DNA from: Tridacna crocea
Taxonomy: Eukaryota > Mollusca > Bivalvia > Cardiida > Cardiidae
Assembly (NCBI GenBank): GCA_943736015.1
Contig: OX031058.1
Coordinates: 19,617,001 to 19,681,000, forward strand
Length of the DNA: 64,000 nucleotides
Direction: 5' to 3'
Position numbers and translations under genes: made by a program. The notes beneath the pieces are model-generated. The model was not told the DNA's origin. It did no database searches and saw only the letters and a list, made by a program, of their open reading frames with translations. This document shows positions 1 through 13,387 of this stretch, piece after piece. The first letter of the stretch is position 1; each line of letters opens with the position of its first letter.

Positions 1-1950
1 GAAAGGTACTTACTAGAAGAGAATAGGAACATCTTATTCTGGTGAATACAATGAATAAAAGATAAAAGGATAAAAAAAGTTCACTGGGCTTGTTGCAACA
101 GTTTTGTGGTTACAGACATGAACCTATTAGTTACCATACTGCATCAGACAAGGAAGAGTCAGGCACAGAAGATAAATGGGTATCACATTGCATTTTATTA
201 TCATAGAAATGTGCCTTAGAGTGAAAGCTCTCAATGGGGTAGCATCAAATACTTTAAGTGTTTAAAGACTTCTCTTTAGTCTTTTTATAGGCTTCTTCCA
301 ATGCAGGTAGGGTAAAATATAAGCCATTGCTGTGCAAGCTTAGTTAAGACCTATTTTTCAAATATGCATGAAAGAGTTGTGGTTGCTTACAAGTACCGGT
401 AATTGTTCCTTTGCCATATCTCTTCACAGATATTGGACTTTTACTTCCTTTATCCTATTTAGCACCAAAATTTATTATTTTGTATGGTCTTTAGGAATGA
501 ACAGTAGTGTTGAGGAATGAAACAAACAGCAATGATTATCATCAGTCCTGGAAAAGAAATTCCCACAAAGCAAGCCCTGTAAACTACTGACTGAGATACA
601 GAGCTCAGCCAGTTTATCTTTTTTTTCCTTTAATTTTTATAAAATTTATATGCAAATACAATCACATGTGTTGGAGGTGAAGCAACTTAAATTACCTTAA
701 GCTTGCTGAAATTGTCTTCGATCCTGCCAAGTGGGATCCATAGTTGTTGTGCTATTGCCAAATAATCCTGATTTGAAATGATCCTAAGGGCTTTTGAAAA
801 TATCATGGAAAAGGAGAAATGCTGGTGACCAGCATTTCTCCTTTTCCCATTTGTTTTATTCTTACAAAAACAACTTAATTATCATAGTAAGATGTATTTT
901 GTTTTCTACAAATCCTTTTAATTTTGACTCCAAGCAAAAAACTCTGTGGTCTGTGACCTTTATAGCATAATGGAGACAGCCTGTCACCTTGGAGTGAGTC
1001 AGTGTTAAATCAGAAAACATTGTAGTAAAATTCTGAATTTCAATACAATTTTTCAGCGCTATTAGGATGGAATACAGGCAAGTGACGCTGTATTATCAAT
1101 GAGGTATACCAATATAGCTGTTATTACAGCATGGTATTCAGTTCTTCAAATCTCATGTGAGCAGAAAAAGGAATTAAAAGCAATAAACCATAGATGAAAA
1201 CCTGAAATCTAGTAAAATTTTATTATCTGTGTAATTTTGGAAAAGCCATAAATGGGATTAAGAGAAGTATAATTGCATTTAGAATTTGTCAGAAAGAACT
1301 AAATTCTTAATCTATGGTGATAGTTCTTCACTTCTCATTTATCCCCAATGTAATTTCTTTTTATTCTTTTTATTTGGTTTCTACAGAGATCTTAATTCTG
1401 ACATTGAGGCAGGATCTTACCTTCATTAACCTCACTGGAAGTTTCCTTTCAGTCAACATAGTTCTTAGCTAGCTGAAAGTAATTCTTGGTACACTAGGGA
1501 GCTGTAATTATTTTCAGGGGAGAAGTAATTGTTTTCATGTGATATCATCCCTTGTGCACAGCTTGATAATGTACACTTTGTTAGGAAAACTGCCTCCATG
1601 GAATATGATAACGTCTTAAATTTGGGAACATTTTCGTAATATCTGACTTTGAAAGTGTGACTGTGTAACAAATTTTTGTCATATTATTTCTATAATTAAG
1701 TCACATAGTTATTTTTTTGCATGGGGGGCTGAACTAGATAAGAAATGTGGTGTTATTCTGAGTGACAATAGCACCACAGGTAATTTTCAGTAAGAGAAGA
1801 GCTTCTGGGTTAGATATTTCCTCTCCCAGTGGGGAAACAAATTTATTGCTGTTAAAATAGCCCTAGAAATGACATTAATGTTCTCTAATGCCTTAGAATA
1901 ATCCTAAATACATGCAACCATGTGATTGTCCTTTGGAACTAGCTGGTCAG

Positions 1951-2177
1951 TTAATCCTATCAAACAAACATGTTTTTTATGATCCTGAGATAGAAGCCTT
2001 TTGAAAACATTGTGGAAATAGAAGAAAATGCTGGTAACCAGCATTTTCTCCTTTTCCCACAGTGTTTTCTACTTTTGCTAGAAACAATTTTCAATTTTTG
2101 AGTTGCGTTTATTTTGTCGTCTGCAAGTACTTTCAACTTGGACCAGCCTAATATTTTGTTGTTTGGTAAAGGGTTAA
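1951..2177 (+). mobile_element. TTAA-hairpin MITE, complete
   Basis: It runs from TTAA to TTAA and ends in TGGTAAAGGGTTAA. The central inverted repeat turns at GGTAACC. The + orientation is defined by the outer segment GTCGTCTGCAA on the + strand. The TTAA target and the CCC start suggest a non-autonomous piggyBac-like element, an inference from the termini only. Confidence 0.85.
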
Positions 2178-2303
2178 CTCTGTACCAGACAACAAAATTC
2201 TTAAGACTTGAAAGCATTAGATTTTGCAGACAACAACTCGGATGATATTCAGAAAGTTGTTTTTCAAAGGTAGAGGAAAACTCTATACCACATAATCTCA
2301 AAG

Positions 2304-2492
2304 TTAAACCACCTTCAGGAAAAAGCTCTTAAAAACATGGTGCGAAAAAGCTGGTAACCAGCATTTTTCCAAAATTCACAAAGATTTTTTACTGTTTTAA
2401 AAAAAGTCTCCAATTTAGCCACAATTGATTCTTTTTCAGCAGATGCTTTGGTTTTGAACTGTTGGAAATTTTGTTGTGTGGTAAAATGTTAA
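2304..2492 (+). mobile_element. TTAA-hairpin MITE, degenerate
   Basis: It is bounded by TTAA on both sides. The hairpin is shortened and has mismatches, but the GCTGGTAACCAGC core is kept. A reverse-orientation fragment (about 2174-2300) separates it from the copy upstream. Confidence 0.65.
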
Positions 2493-2631
2493 AACAAGAG
2501 ATCATACATACTTCTTTTTATCCTCTAGGTTGACCTGATTGAGACAGTTTCATTATGTTTAGTTCCCATGCTTATAAAAGCTAATCCTTGCTAAATTGAG
2601 TTCATGCTCAAACTTGGAGTCCCATTTGTGC

Positions 2632-2858
2632 TTAACCCTTTACCAAATGACAAAAATTTAGTCTGGTCTAAATTAAAAGCACTTGCAGACGACAAAATAA
2701 ACGTAACTCAAATATTGAAATTTGTTTCCAGCAGGGTAGAGAGCATTGTGGGTAAAGGAGGAAATGCTAGTTACTAGCAATTTTTCCTTTTCCCATTTTG
2801 TTTTCAAAAGGCTTATCTCGGGGTCGTAAACGCCAGGGATTGTTTGGTAAAGGGTTAA
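2632..2858 (-). mobile_element. TTAA-hairpin MITE, complete
   Basis: It starts TTAACCCTTTACCAAA and ends TTTGGTAAAGGGTTAA, so the terminal inverted repeat is perfect over 16 bp. Its right TTAA is shared with the next copy. Confidence 0.85.
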
Positions 2859-3068
2859 CTCTTTCAAACACAATCTAGACTTTTAATGACCTTGAGAAAG
2901 AAGCCTATAGAAACATGGGAAAAGGAGAAAAAAACAGCATTTTCTACCTTTCCCACAAAATTTTCTTCTCTATCAGTCAGAAACCATCACATTACCAAGA
3001 TTTCATTTGTTGTCAGCAGATGCTTTGACTTTGATCCAGTCCAAATTTTTCGTTTGGTAAGGAATTAA
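2855..3068 (+). mobile_element. TTAA-hairpin MITE abutting the previous copy
   Basis: It shares the TTAA at 2855-2858 with the minus-oriented copy to its left and ends TTTGGTAAGGAATTAA. The hairpin arms are mismatched. Confidence 0.75.
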
Positions 3069-3075
3069 AGACCTG

Positions 3076-3270
3076 GGGTCGTATTCACCTACCATTCACA
3101 AGAATATTCTTAGTCTTATTCTTCAGAATTTTGTCAATGTGAAAGTAACAAAACTTCTGATTAGTAGTAAACCATTCAGTTTAGCCAATCAGAAGTTCTG
3201 TTACTTTCACAATTAGAAAATCTTGTAGAGTAAGACAAAGAATGTTCTTAAGAATGGTTGGTGAATACAG
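3076..3270. repeat. Foldback repeat, GTATTCACC family
   Basis: It begins GTCGTATTCACC and ends GGTTGGTGAATACAG. The arms contain GTGAAAGTAACA and AACTTCTGATTAG with complementary partners around ATTCAGTTTAGCCAATCAGA. Confidence 0.82.
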
Positions 3271-3281
3271 ACTTTTTATTT

Positions 3282-3507
3282 CAACCATTACCACACAGAA
3301 AAATTTTAGACCTATCCAAATTGAAAGCATTTGCAGACGACATTTTCAAAGTGGCGCAAATGGTGCATTTTATTTTGATTGGGTAGAAAACTTTGTGTGA
3401 AAAGGAGAAAATGCTGGTAACTAACATTTTCTCCTTTTCCCACAATGTTTTCTAAATGCCTCTTTCTCAGGGCCGTCAAATGTAAGGATTGTGTGGTGAT
3501 GGGTTAA
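3282..3507 (-). mobile_element. TTAA-hairpin MITE
   Basis: The left TTAA is eroded (AACCATTACCACAC) and the right end is GGGTTAA. The central arms are recognisable, with a few mismatches at the turn (GGTAACTAAC). Confidence 0.75.
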
Positions 3508-4254
3508 TAGACTGAGACAAAGAGAAGCCCTAAAGTTCAAATGTTACTTTCTATAATGGTTCATCAGAATAGATTTATAAAACTCTAAAATTATATGCTC
3601 AGCTGTGTTGAGCAAAATAACCAGGTTTTATAAGCATTTACCCGGATATATTGTTTATTTCAGTATATAGCTAAGATATCCATTAGCTTGGAATCATAAT
3701 ATATACTGTAAGAAAATGGATACTATTCAAATGATTCAGTGCATAAGACACTTACTAACATAGGGTGCCTGAGATAAAGTCAACATCAGGCTCTGTTATG
3801 ATTCACCAACCATTCTGAAGAACATTGAATTTCTATGTCTTACTCTCAAAGATTTTCCAAATGTGAAAGTAACATAACTTTTGATTGGCTAAACCAATTG
3901 CCACACAATTGACAGAAAATTGCCCTCAATAGGGTATAATGAACCCACAGCCAGCAGGTAACAAGTAAGAACCGCTAACCAATGAACCTCACAGTCAGGC
4001 AATTTTCCTTGGATATGAGCTACCCACAATTATCCCTGTTGATTTGAAATTACTTGTAATTCTTTTGTCTAAATAGTTATGACCATCAAAAATTTTAGAC
4101 TTTATGAATTATGGTCAAAATCTCACTTGGTAAAATGTGGCTAATTAACTGGTGAGCACAAACTGCACTATGTTGACTATAGATTAATACCAGATTTCAC
4201 TAGCAAAAAGTTCCAGAATATTCTGACCTACAAAGCCTGGACATTTTAATTTTT

Positions 4255-5926
4255 AGCTCCACTGGCCGAAGGCCAGCGGGCTTATGTCATGGCCCGTTGT
4301 CCGTCGTGCGTCCGTCCGTCCGTGCGTCCGTCCGTCCGTCCGTCCGTCCGTGCGTTAACTTTTTCTTTAAACATCTTCTTCTCTGAAACTACCCATCCAA
4401 TTTTCATGAAACTTCACAGAAATGATCCTGCCATGGTCCTCTTCAGAATTTCTTGAAAGAATTGAATTCCTTCAAAAACTCTGGTTGCCATAGCAACAAA
4501 ACTGAAAAATTTTGAAAATCTTTAAAAATCTTCTTGTCTGAAACCGTAAGGCCTAGAGCTACCAAATTTGGCATGTAGCTTTATCTAGTGGACCTCTACC
4601 AAGTTTCTTCAAATTATAGCCCTGGGATCAAAATTGGCCCCGCCCCGGGGGTCACAAGTTTTACATGGGCTTATTTAGGGAGAACTTTAAAATCCTTCTG
4701 GTACCTAGCCATAGGGCCTAGGGCTACCAAATTTGGGATGTTGTTTTATCTAGTGGACCTCTACCAAGAGTGTCTAAATTATAGCCCTGGGGTCAAAATT
4801 GGCCCCGCCCCGGGGGTACCAAGTTTTACATGGGCTTATATAGGGAGAACTTTAAAATTCTTCTTCCACCTAGCCATAGGGCCTAGGGCTACCAAATTTG
4901 GCATGTAGCTTTATCTAGTGGACCTCTACCAAGGGTGTCCAACTTATAGCCCAGGGGTCAAATTTGGCCCCGCCCCGGGGGGTAACAAATTTTACATGGG
5001 CTTATATAGGGAATACTTTCAAAATCCTCTCGCACCTAGCTATAAGGGCTAGGGCTATCAAATTTTGCATGTAGCTTTATCTAGGGGGTCTCTACCAAGG
5101 GTGCCCAAAGTATAGCCCTGGGGTCAAATTTAGCCCCGTCACAGGGGGTCACAAGTTTTACATGGGCTTATATAGGGAAACTATAATAATCTACTTGTAC
5201 ATAGCCATAAGGCCTAGGGCGACCAAATTTTGCATGTAGCTTTATCTAATGGGCCTCTACCAAGAGGGCCCAACTTTTAACTTTGGGGATCAAGTTTGAC
5301 CCCACCCCAGGGGTCACAAGTTTTACATTGGCTTTATAAACCTGTCTCATGGGTCACATATTTTACAGGGCTTTTATTGAGCAAACTTGTTTTACAGGGC
5401 TTTTTATTGGGCAAGATTAAAAAATCTTCATGTTTATAACCACACATTCTAGTTTCATATTGTAGGTCTGGGGTCAAAATTGGCTCCATCCAGGGATCAC
5501 AAGTTTAACATGGGCTTCAAAATATAATCACTTCAATTTAAACAATCAAGGGAAATAACTCTCTTTATGAAAGATAAAGTTTGGTACTTTTTACCTCCCT
5601 TGATTATCAAACTACATTGATACATGATTGGTGCTAGACATTAAGTTTTTTGATAGAAAATATTCTGTTTTCAAGTGTGATTCATTTTGATGCTAATAGT
5701 TATGCTCACATGAGGCGAATAATAAATTTAGAGTAAGGTTTCTATAATTCAGCTTATTTTTCCAAGGATTTTACCTTTCATGCTAATGAATTAACCTGCT
5801 TGTACTGCCTGACAATGTTCATTGTTTTTGAAGGCCCTCTTTTTCATGGTCATGAACACTTGAATTTGTGTGGTAAAGGGGTAAAAAGCCAGTGGAGCGA
5901 TACAGGGCCATCATGGCCCTCTTGTT
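4255..5926 (+). mobile_element. Pearl/Helentron-like non-autonomous element, family A
   Basis: It starts AGCTCCACTGGC, which is answered near the 3' end by the subterminal inverted repeat GCCAGTGGAGC (5888-5898). A (GTCC)n tract follows near 4305-4350. Then come about five copies of a 165-bp unit (GGGCTACCAAATTT recurs near 4556, 4721, 4886, 5052 and 5217). The end is the hairpin AGGGCCATCATGGCCCT followed by CTTGTT. Subterminal repeats, a 3' hairpin, a tandem core and a GTCC microsatellite together match pearl/CvA elements of bivalves, which are regarded as Helentron-related. No coding capacity is seen. Confidence 0.85.
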
Positions 5927-7593
5927 AGGATAACTTTATTCTTTAGCGAGGATGTTCATTTCATATACTCATATTTATCATTTGGAGAAGATGGTTGGCA
6001 ATTTGGAAAATGTCTTACACAGACTTTGGTGTATTTTTCTAGAATTGAAAGTCAGCAGACCAAAAACGAAGGTTTACATAAATTCTTTGAAGTCCCCACA
6101 TTAAGTTGTTTTGCCAGCTGTGAAATTATTGTTATTTCTTGTGTATTATTGTTTATATAACAGTGAAAGAACATGTTTGATATTCCAAATTGAATGTGAT
6201 GCACAAGTACGGAAAAAAAAAGGAACTAAAAGAAACCAGATTATCATAATGTTTCAAACTCATTACATTCTCGCAAACATCCCGCTTGCCTTTTAAAAAT
6301 GTTTTGCTGTTGTTGGATAATTAAGTCCGTACCAGAGACTCAAAGTGAACGTCTCATTTACTTTATTACAGCATAGAAATTATTTACAGCAATATGGCTG
6401 CATAGTTCATTGGAAGTTTGTGAATGAGGTGCTTGTAGCAAAATGAAATTACCTCTTTACCAGGGGACAAATTTTTTACCAACATATATTCAAAGTATTA
6501 TGCAGATGCCAAATTACAGGTCACTAAAAAGATGAGATTTGCCTTTGAATGGACAGAAAATATTGCGGAGAAAGGAGAAAAGGGTGGCTGCCATCATTTT
6601 CTCCAATTCCCACCATGTTTTCTAAATCTTTCTTCCTCATGGTCATATATAAACACAGGATTGTTTGGTATAAGGTTTAGTCATAGAACAAAGTTTTTTG
6701 GATTGTTGCTCATGATGCTTTTCATTTACCTAATTTAATGATGGGTTGATAACAAACTGTGCCAACTGCTTCTCAAAAAGATGGTCTTTCATCTATTTTA
6801 TGCATCTATGGTATTCAAATATTTAGGAAGAAATTCATTATTTATGTTTCTTTGAGGTACAATTACAAAATTAGATTGATAATCATCAATGACTAAAATT
6901 CAGTTTTAGAATTGCATGCTTTGGTCTAAATGTAGCAAGCAATTGCATTAAAATAATATCTCCTGCTGAAAAACTTACCTTTGAAAATTGCTCCCTGGGT
7001 TGTCCATTTTGCATTGAATCAGAAAAAAAAGTACAATATGTGCAGGATGGGCCTTTGTACACACATACAAAGTTCCACGAAATTCTGTCCAGTGGTATTT
7101 GAGATATGCTCCTGGACAGTCAGAAGCTGGACAAAGATATGGACAATGCTAAAACTGTATCCCTCAGCTTTCTGAGATGGAACAACACATTGCTAATAAA
7201 AAAGTTTTGAAAAACCTTGTTCTTCAGATGAGACATTTCCTAACCAAAAGGCCCTGTCAGACAGCAGGCATTATGGCACATAATTACATTGTATTCTTCT
7301 TTTTCAAAATCAGATTATTGGATCCATGTTTTCTCCAAAATGCAATTAACCCTTACAGAGCCTTTCCCACTTTTCTGATCTTGAATCTACATTGTCTGCT
7401 TTCCTGAAGCACTACAGACAAAAACAGCCATTTCATTGCAGTTATTTTGGTCTTATTTCAGGACTTTAAAAGTCTGATTGGTTTATTTAGGGCTTTATGA
7501 GTTAATCTTAGTCTTAACATTTTGTTGCCTTGTAGAGGGTTAACCTGTTATTTCCCAAAACGAAATTCATACATGTCTATGTGTCAAAATGTA

Positions 7594-7823
7594 TTAACTC
7601 TTTGCCACACAAAAAAAATTTTGCCCTGTCCAAACGGAAAGCATTTGCAGACGAAAAAAACGAAGGCGCCTGAAAATTTGAAATTTGGTTTGGGAAGGGA
7701 AGAAAACATTGTGGGAAAAGGAGAAAATGCTGGTCACCAGCATTTTCTCCTTTTCCCACAATGTTTTCTCAAGGCTTCTTTCTCAGGGTCATTAAAAGTT
7801 GGGATTGTGTGGTAAAGAGTTAA
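7594..7823 (-). mobile_element. TTAA-hairpin MITE, complete with long near-perfect palindrome
   Basis: TTAA to TTAA. The arms run outwards from GGTCACC, and the palindrome reaches the AACATTGTGGG/CCCACAATGTT level. Because of the palindrome, both strands translate to the same GENAG.QHFLLFPQCF-like peptide, which explains the overlapping reading frames. Confidence 0.9.
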
Positions 7824-8314
7824 GTGCGGTAATATGCTTACTTTTGAAATTAAACTTGAGTGAAAATAGTATCTCCAATACAACATCAGACCGTCTGATC
7901 TGGAATATAACCATTTTTGTCCAAGGAAGCCTTTGAATTACATTATGTAAGATTCATGGATAGAGCACTCCCTTGAAATTGCTTTCTTGGAACCTGACAG
8001 AGAACTTAATGAATCTGAAAATACAAGGTTACAATCAAGGTATATGGGGTCATTTTACCCATTAGGTCAAGATGACTGATTGCTTGTCTGAAAAAAAAAA
8101 AATCTTTTAAATAGACCAAATTGTTCAAAAGGGAAAATAATGTATTAAAAATGAATATGAATGACAAAAATCTAGTTTTGGCTGCACAGGAAATGAAGAT
8201 AAATTTGTTCCCATGACACTGGTGTCAAAATTACAATCTCAGTTACTTATTCAATCTTTTTCAAAAGCCTTTTAAAAAGCAGATATAACAGTTTTAGTCC
8301 CTTTTGCAAACAGT

Positions 8315-8544
8315 TTAACCCATTACCACATAATCCCTACTTTTGATGACCGCTAGAAAGAAGCCGTTAGAAAACATTGTGGGAAAAGGAGAAAATGCTG
8401 GTAACCAGCATTTTCTCCTCTTCCCACACTGTTTTCTACTCTGCACAAAACAAGTTTCAGATTTTGAGTGACTTTAATTTTGTCGTCTGCAAATGCTTTT
8501 CAATTTGGACAAGCTGAAAATATTGTGGTTTGGTAATGAGTTAA
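8315..8544 (+). mobile_element. TTAA-hairpin MITE, complete
   Basis: It starts TTAACCCATTACCACA and ends TGGTAATGAGTTAA. The hairpin core is intact around GGTAACC. Confidence 0.88.
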
Positions 8545-8791
8545 AATCAAGATCTAATTGGGAAAATTAGCATGCATGGTCAACCAATTTGCGAGGAGTG
8601 GGATTTTGACGAAAGTGCAAACAAAAAAGGGGTTGGAAGCATGAAATGGATATTTGTTTTTTGGTTGGAACGATCAGAATTTATTTCATCAAGTGAATAT
8701 CATACATGTAAGTAATATTTTCTCTGGATGCTGCGTGGAAAAATAAACATCCCTTATATTCTGACTGACTTTAGAAACACATCACTTCATT

Positions 8792-8925
8792 AGGTCCACT
8801 GGTCGAAGGCCACAGAGGGCTTATGTGATGGCCCATTGTCTATCGTGGGTCCGTGCGTCCGTCCATCTGTGCATGCGTCAACTTTTATTTCAAACATCTT
8901 CTCTGAAACTACCCACCCTGGTGGT
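8792..8925 (+). mobile_element. Pearl-like family A, left-end fragment
   Basis: It has the same start as the 4255 element (GTCCACTGGTCGAAGGCC), the GTCC tract, and the segment CTCTGAAACTACCCACC. The tandem core and the 3' hairpin are missing. Confidence 0.75.
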
Positions 8926-10004
8926 TTAATGACCCAGATGTAAGGTTTGACAGCACTTTTTTTTCCTTTTCTGACAAGGTTGTATATCCTTTCATAGCCA
9001 CAATATCCAACTTTTGTTAGTGGTATTTTATCTTTGGTTAACAAGTGCTTTCAGTTTGGTACAACTTCAGCTACTTTTTGTGAACTTGATAGATTCTGGA
9101 TTGTTTTTCTCTCCCCATATGCTTTTTATCAAGGCAAACCTGAATCATGTCCAGGAAAGAGTAAGAGTGATGGATTCAGAGGTTCTTGGTGTAATCTTTG
9201 CTTGTAGTGTGTTTCACAATGCAGTGTGCTTGGAAAAGAAGCACCGAAAAGCACCTGAACTGGTGACATTAGGATTTCAATTGAGTGAGTTTGCTGTTGT
9301 CACTGATATCACAGCAGTAAAAGTGGTTTTGCCCATGGAGAACTATTTTGCTACAAGCATTGGTTGCCTCTTTGCCATGATGTTTTTGATATTTCATTCA
9401 AATGAGTTATTGATGTTATCTACAGAGATTAACATGTAGGGTAATTGTATAAAAAATTACAATATCAAGCCAGACTTCCAGACTGAAATGTCATACAGAA
9501 AAAATCCTTGCACCAGGTATGTGGTGCAGCAAGCATGATACAAGGTAATACAAAACCATTTGTACAACTTGGGATAATCTTTTTGCCTTTTGATGTTAAA
9601 ACAAAACAATGCAGCATCAAACACCCTTGTTGATATACTTGTCTACTAGCAAGGTTATCCAGTAAACAATGTCTGAATTTGCACAGTGTCTTTCACTTTT
9701 GATGTCTGCAATTTGTGATCTCAAATTAACCCGTCTTCTCAAAGTTCTGCATTATGGATGAAAAGCTGCAGAATTTATTTTGGGTTTTGTCTGCATTTTT
9801 TTTTATCATTCTGAACCTTTATCTGCACTATCATTACTTTAATGACTCTGAGGAAGAAGATGTTTGATAACATTGTGGGAATTAAAGAAGAAAATGCTGT
9901 TTTCCCACATTGTTTTCTACTCTATAATAGAGGAGTTTTATAGAATTGAATAATGTTGTCCCCCACCCCTTCATCAGGGTCAGGAATCATATTGTTTTCC
10001 CCCG

Positions 10005-10705
10005 TCTGTCTGTCGGTCCACTCATCAGTCCCTTCATCTGTCTGCCAGTCTGCCACAAATCATATCCTTTCTATAACTCTATAGCTCAAAAACCATTTGA
10101 GATATTTTGATAAAACTTCACACATTTGTAAAGCACCATGAGACAAAGTGTCATGCACAAAAACTGCAACTTTGGCTTATCTATTTTTTTAGTTATTTTC
10201 CTTTGATTATTTTTCTACATCAAGAATTTTGTCCACTCTTTAACTAGAAAACTTTTAAAGATATTTTGACAAAAACACACAGTTGTAGATCTCTATGAGA
10301 CAAAGTTTCATGCACAAGAACTGTAACCCTGGCTTGTCTGTTTTTTCAGTTAATCCCCTTTGATATTATCGTAAATTGTGTCCTCGCTCTAACTCCAAAA
10401 CCTTTTTAAGATGTTTTTATAAATTATCACAAATTTGAAGAGCATCATGTGACATAGTATCATTCACAAGAACCATAACTCTGGTATGTCTATTTTTGCG
10501 AGTTATTTTCTTTTGATTATTTTCTATCACAAATTGTGTCCGCACTGTAATTGAAAAATCCTTGAGGATATTTTGAAAACACTTCAGAAATTTGTAGAGC
10601 ACTGTAAGACAGAGTGTCAATCACAACAAGCAGAACTCTGACTTGTCTTTTTTTCAAGTTATTCCCCTTTTATTATTTTCCATCACAAATTGTGTTTGCT
10701 CTGTA
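10005..10705. repeat. GTCT/GTCC-rich lead followed by a degenerate tandem array of roughly 125-bp units
   Basis: A run of GTCTGTCTGTCGGTCC is followed by about five diverged units sharing ACAAATTTG, AGACAAAGTGTCA and TTGATTATTTT. This resembles the layout of pearl-like elements, but no 3' hairpin was found. A last unit piece (GAACACCATGAGACAAAG) lies after an inserted hairpin element near 10895. Confidence 0.65.
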
Positions 10706-11387
10706 ACTCATAAATACCATTTAACTCTTTACCGAACAACAAAATTTTAGAGTAGTCCAAATTGAAAATACTTGCAGATAAAAAAAAATAACACTCAAAA
10801 ATTGAAATTTGTTTCCAGAAGGGTAATAAACATTGTGGGAAAAGGAGAAAATGTTGGTTATCAGCATTCTCTCCATTTCCCGCAATGTTTTTGTAGAACA
10901 CCATGAGACAAAGTTTTAGGACCCTCATCTTTGAAGCCTTTGTTAAACAATCTGAGGGTTTAAGTCCCTAAGAAAGAGACCTTTTGAAAACATTGAGGGA
11001 AACAAGAGGAGAAAATGCTAGTAATGAGCATTTTCTCCTTTTCCCACAATGTTTTCTCTTTTTTTTCTAAAGCAAATGCAAGCATTGTAGTAGCATGTAT
11101 GAATTATTCTCTATATAAATGCTTTCTAGTTGGAGGAGTCTAAAATTTTATCATGTGGTGGAGGGTTCAAAGAGACCAGGAATTTTAGTTTTCTTGCTTA
11201 TGTGGAAGAAGGAATACAAATTGTGGAATTTTATGCAACAGTTGAGACTATTCTGTTTTTCACTTTCAAAGAATATCTGTTGCATAGAAATTGTAAAAGT
11301 GGCCAAATTGCCAGACTATGAGGCTGAATTGGTTTCATTATATTTTTGTCTGTCTAGGTCAGAACACAACAAATTTTTGTTGGTATC

Positions 11388-11595
11388 AACCCTTTACCAC
11401 ACAATTCCTACTTTTGACAACCCTGAGAAAGAAGCCTTTAGAAAACATTGTGGGAAAAGGAGAAAATGCTGTTACTATTATTTTCTCCTTTTCCCACAAT
11501 AAATTCTACCCTTCACAAAACAGATTTTCAGTCACTTTCATTTTGTCATCTGCAAATGGACAAGCCTAAAATATTGTTATTTGGTAATGAGTTAA
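11388..11595 (+). mobile_element. TTAA-hairpin MITE
   Basis: The left TTAA is changed to TCAA and the right end is GAGTTAA. The middle of the palindrome has lost the GCTGGTAACCAGC core (GCTGTTACTATT). Confidence 0.75.
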
Positions 11596-12010
11596 ATTTT
11601 GTTATCAGTTGTCTAGTTTTTCAATCAACCAGTTCTGCTCTAGCCATAATAATAATGCAAGCTGAAAAATATCCTGATTATTTTATCAAGACCACACAGC
11701 ATATCTCTGTTTAAAAATCAAACAAAAAGGAAAAACCTATTGTGTATCTCTTTATAAAACAGTCCTAAATTTTAACAGACCTTTGGTAAAAAGGAATTTG
11801 AAAACATTGCGAGAAACAGAGAAAATAAAGATAACCAGGGTGTTCTCCTTTTCTCAAAATGTTTTCTGCTCTTTGGGGACAAATCCCACCATTTGAGCCC
11901 AAGTTATTTTGTGTTCTGCAATGATTATCAACTTTGACAAATCCAGCATTTTGTCAATATTGTGACGAGGTTTACAGAAACTGCATTTAGTTTTGCCATG
12001 TTCACAAGTG

Positions 12011-12204
12011 CTCGTATTCACTAATCGTTCATAAGAGCGTTCTTTATCTTAATCTCTAGAATTTCTACATTTGTAAGTAACACAACTTCTGATTGATTAA
12101 ACTGAATGGTTTAGCCAATCAGAAGTTGTTGTACTTACAAATTTAGAAAACCTTGGAGAATAAAACTAAAGATATTCTCAAGAAGAGTTGGTGAATATGG
12201 GCCC
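12011..12204. repeat. Foldback repeat, GTATTCACC family
   Basis: It begins CTCGTATTCACTAATCG and ends GTTGGTGAATATGGGCCC. The centre is ACTGAATGGTTTAGCC, with AACTTCTGATTG opposite CAATCAGAAGTT. Confidence 0.82.
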
Positions 12205-12896
12205 AGGACATCAAGCAAAGGAAAACTGTGTTTATCTTGTAACCTTCTAGTGGTATCTCTTGCAAATGTCTTTGATGGTTTATCTACTTTTTTTTTTCTG
12301 AAATCTGTATCTTTGGCAACATTTCACACAACCTGCATCTTTTCTATAAAACCTGATGATTTTGTTTTTTTTTTGTTCTGTCTTGAGAGTTACACCATCT
12401 TAAGTGCATGCAAGAATTTCACTGGAGATAATTGCCCTCCAACCCTTTATGTATTTATATAAACACTTATTTTTCCCCTGATGTAAATTTGATAATTTTT
12501 AAATGCTGACTTGGGGCGAATTTATCGGAAATGATGCATCTGCAACACAGGTAAACTTGCTGTAACATCAACAGATAGTTTCCCTGTTTTTCACGGTGAT
12601 TAATTGTCTTCCAAATTATTATTGAAAAAGAAGAATAACCCAAAGTTTGAACAAATTACCTTCTAAAAAATGAAAATGGCCATTTCAAGTCAATATTAAT
12701 CAAAATCCAAATATTGGCTCGAATTATCTCACTTAGCAGGGTTTTTCCATCACCCCCACCTTTCGATAGGTAATTGTCCCCAAAAGTTACATGTTTGTCC
12801 TCCGTTATTCATTTGAAGGGATCAAATGACCCTAGTCTGTGAAAGACCAGAGACAACCCTTCAGTGTGTCGGACTGTCAAGATCCAAGATCAGACT

Positions 12897-13083
12897 TTAA
12901 TCCTTTACCAAATAATCCCTGCTTTTAATGACCCTGAGGAAGAAGCCTTCTGAAAACATTGTGGGAAAAGAAGAAAGTGCTGGTAACGAGCAAAAATCAT
13001 AATATATCAACATTTAAGTTGTTGTATGCAGGTGCTTTGAATTTTGTCCAGTCCAAAAATTTGTCATTTGGTAAAGAGATAAA
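12897..13083 (+). mobile_element. TTAA-hairpin MITE, right hairpin arm deleted
   Basis: It starts TTAATCCTTTACCAAATAA and ends TTTGGTAAAGAGATAA. The left arm reaches GCTGGTAACGAGC, but the right arm is missing. Confidence 0.7.
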
Positions 13084-13387
13084 TTGTGATAAATTCTGAT
13101 AGATAAAGAGTTAAATTCTGTGCAGTCTGATCTTGATCTACATGTTGAAAAATGCATTGAGTTGGACCTAGCAGATACTAGCTGCTTTCTTATTTAACAT
13201 CACTGATCACTGAAGCAATGATCAGAAGAGAGATGGAAAGAGATTTAATTTGGATTTTGATATTAATAGTAGTGGCCTACAAGAAAAAAAAAAAGCACAT
13301 TACATGCTGAAACATTAATTTTACAACTGATGGCTCTAAAAACTTGCTTATAAAATAGTTGAATGATCAGTAAGGCCAGCTTCTTAA

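Noticed and set aside
7522..7815. Reading frames on both strands with a GKGENAGNQHFLLFPQCF-like peptide, repeated across the window
   Set aside because: They are translations of the MITE palindrome. The same peptide appears on both strands because the DNA is its own reverse complement. They are not proteins.
9014..9439. Open reading frame of 141 codons on the + strand, hydrophobic at both ends
   Set aside because: It matches no family I recognise, it sits next to a pearl-like fragment, and its length is not exceptional for chance in 64 kb. I could not support it as a gene or as the missing PTK7 exon.
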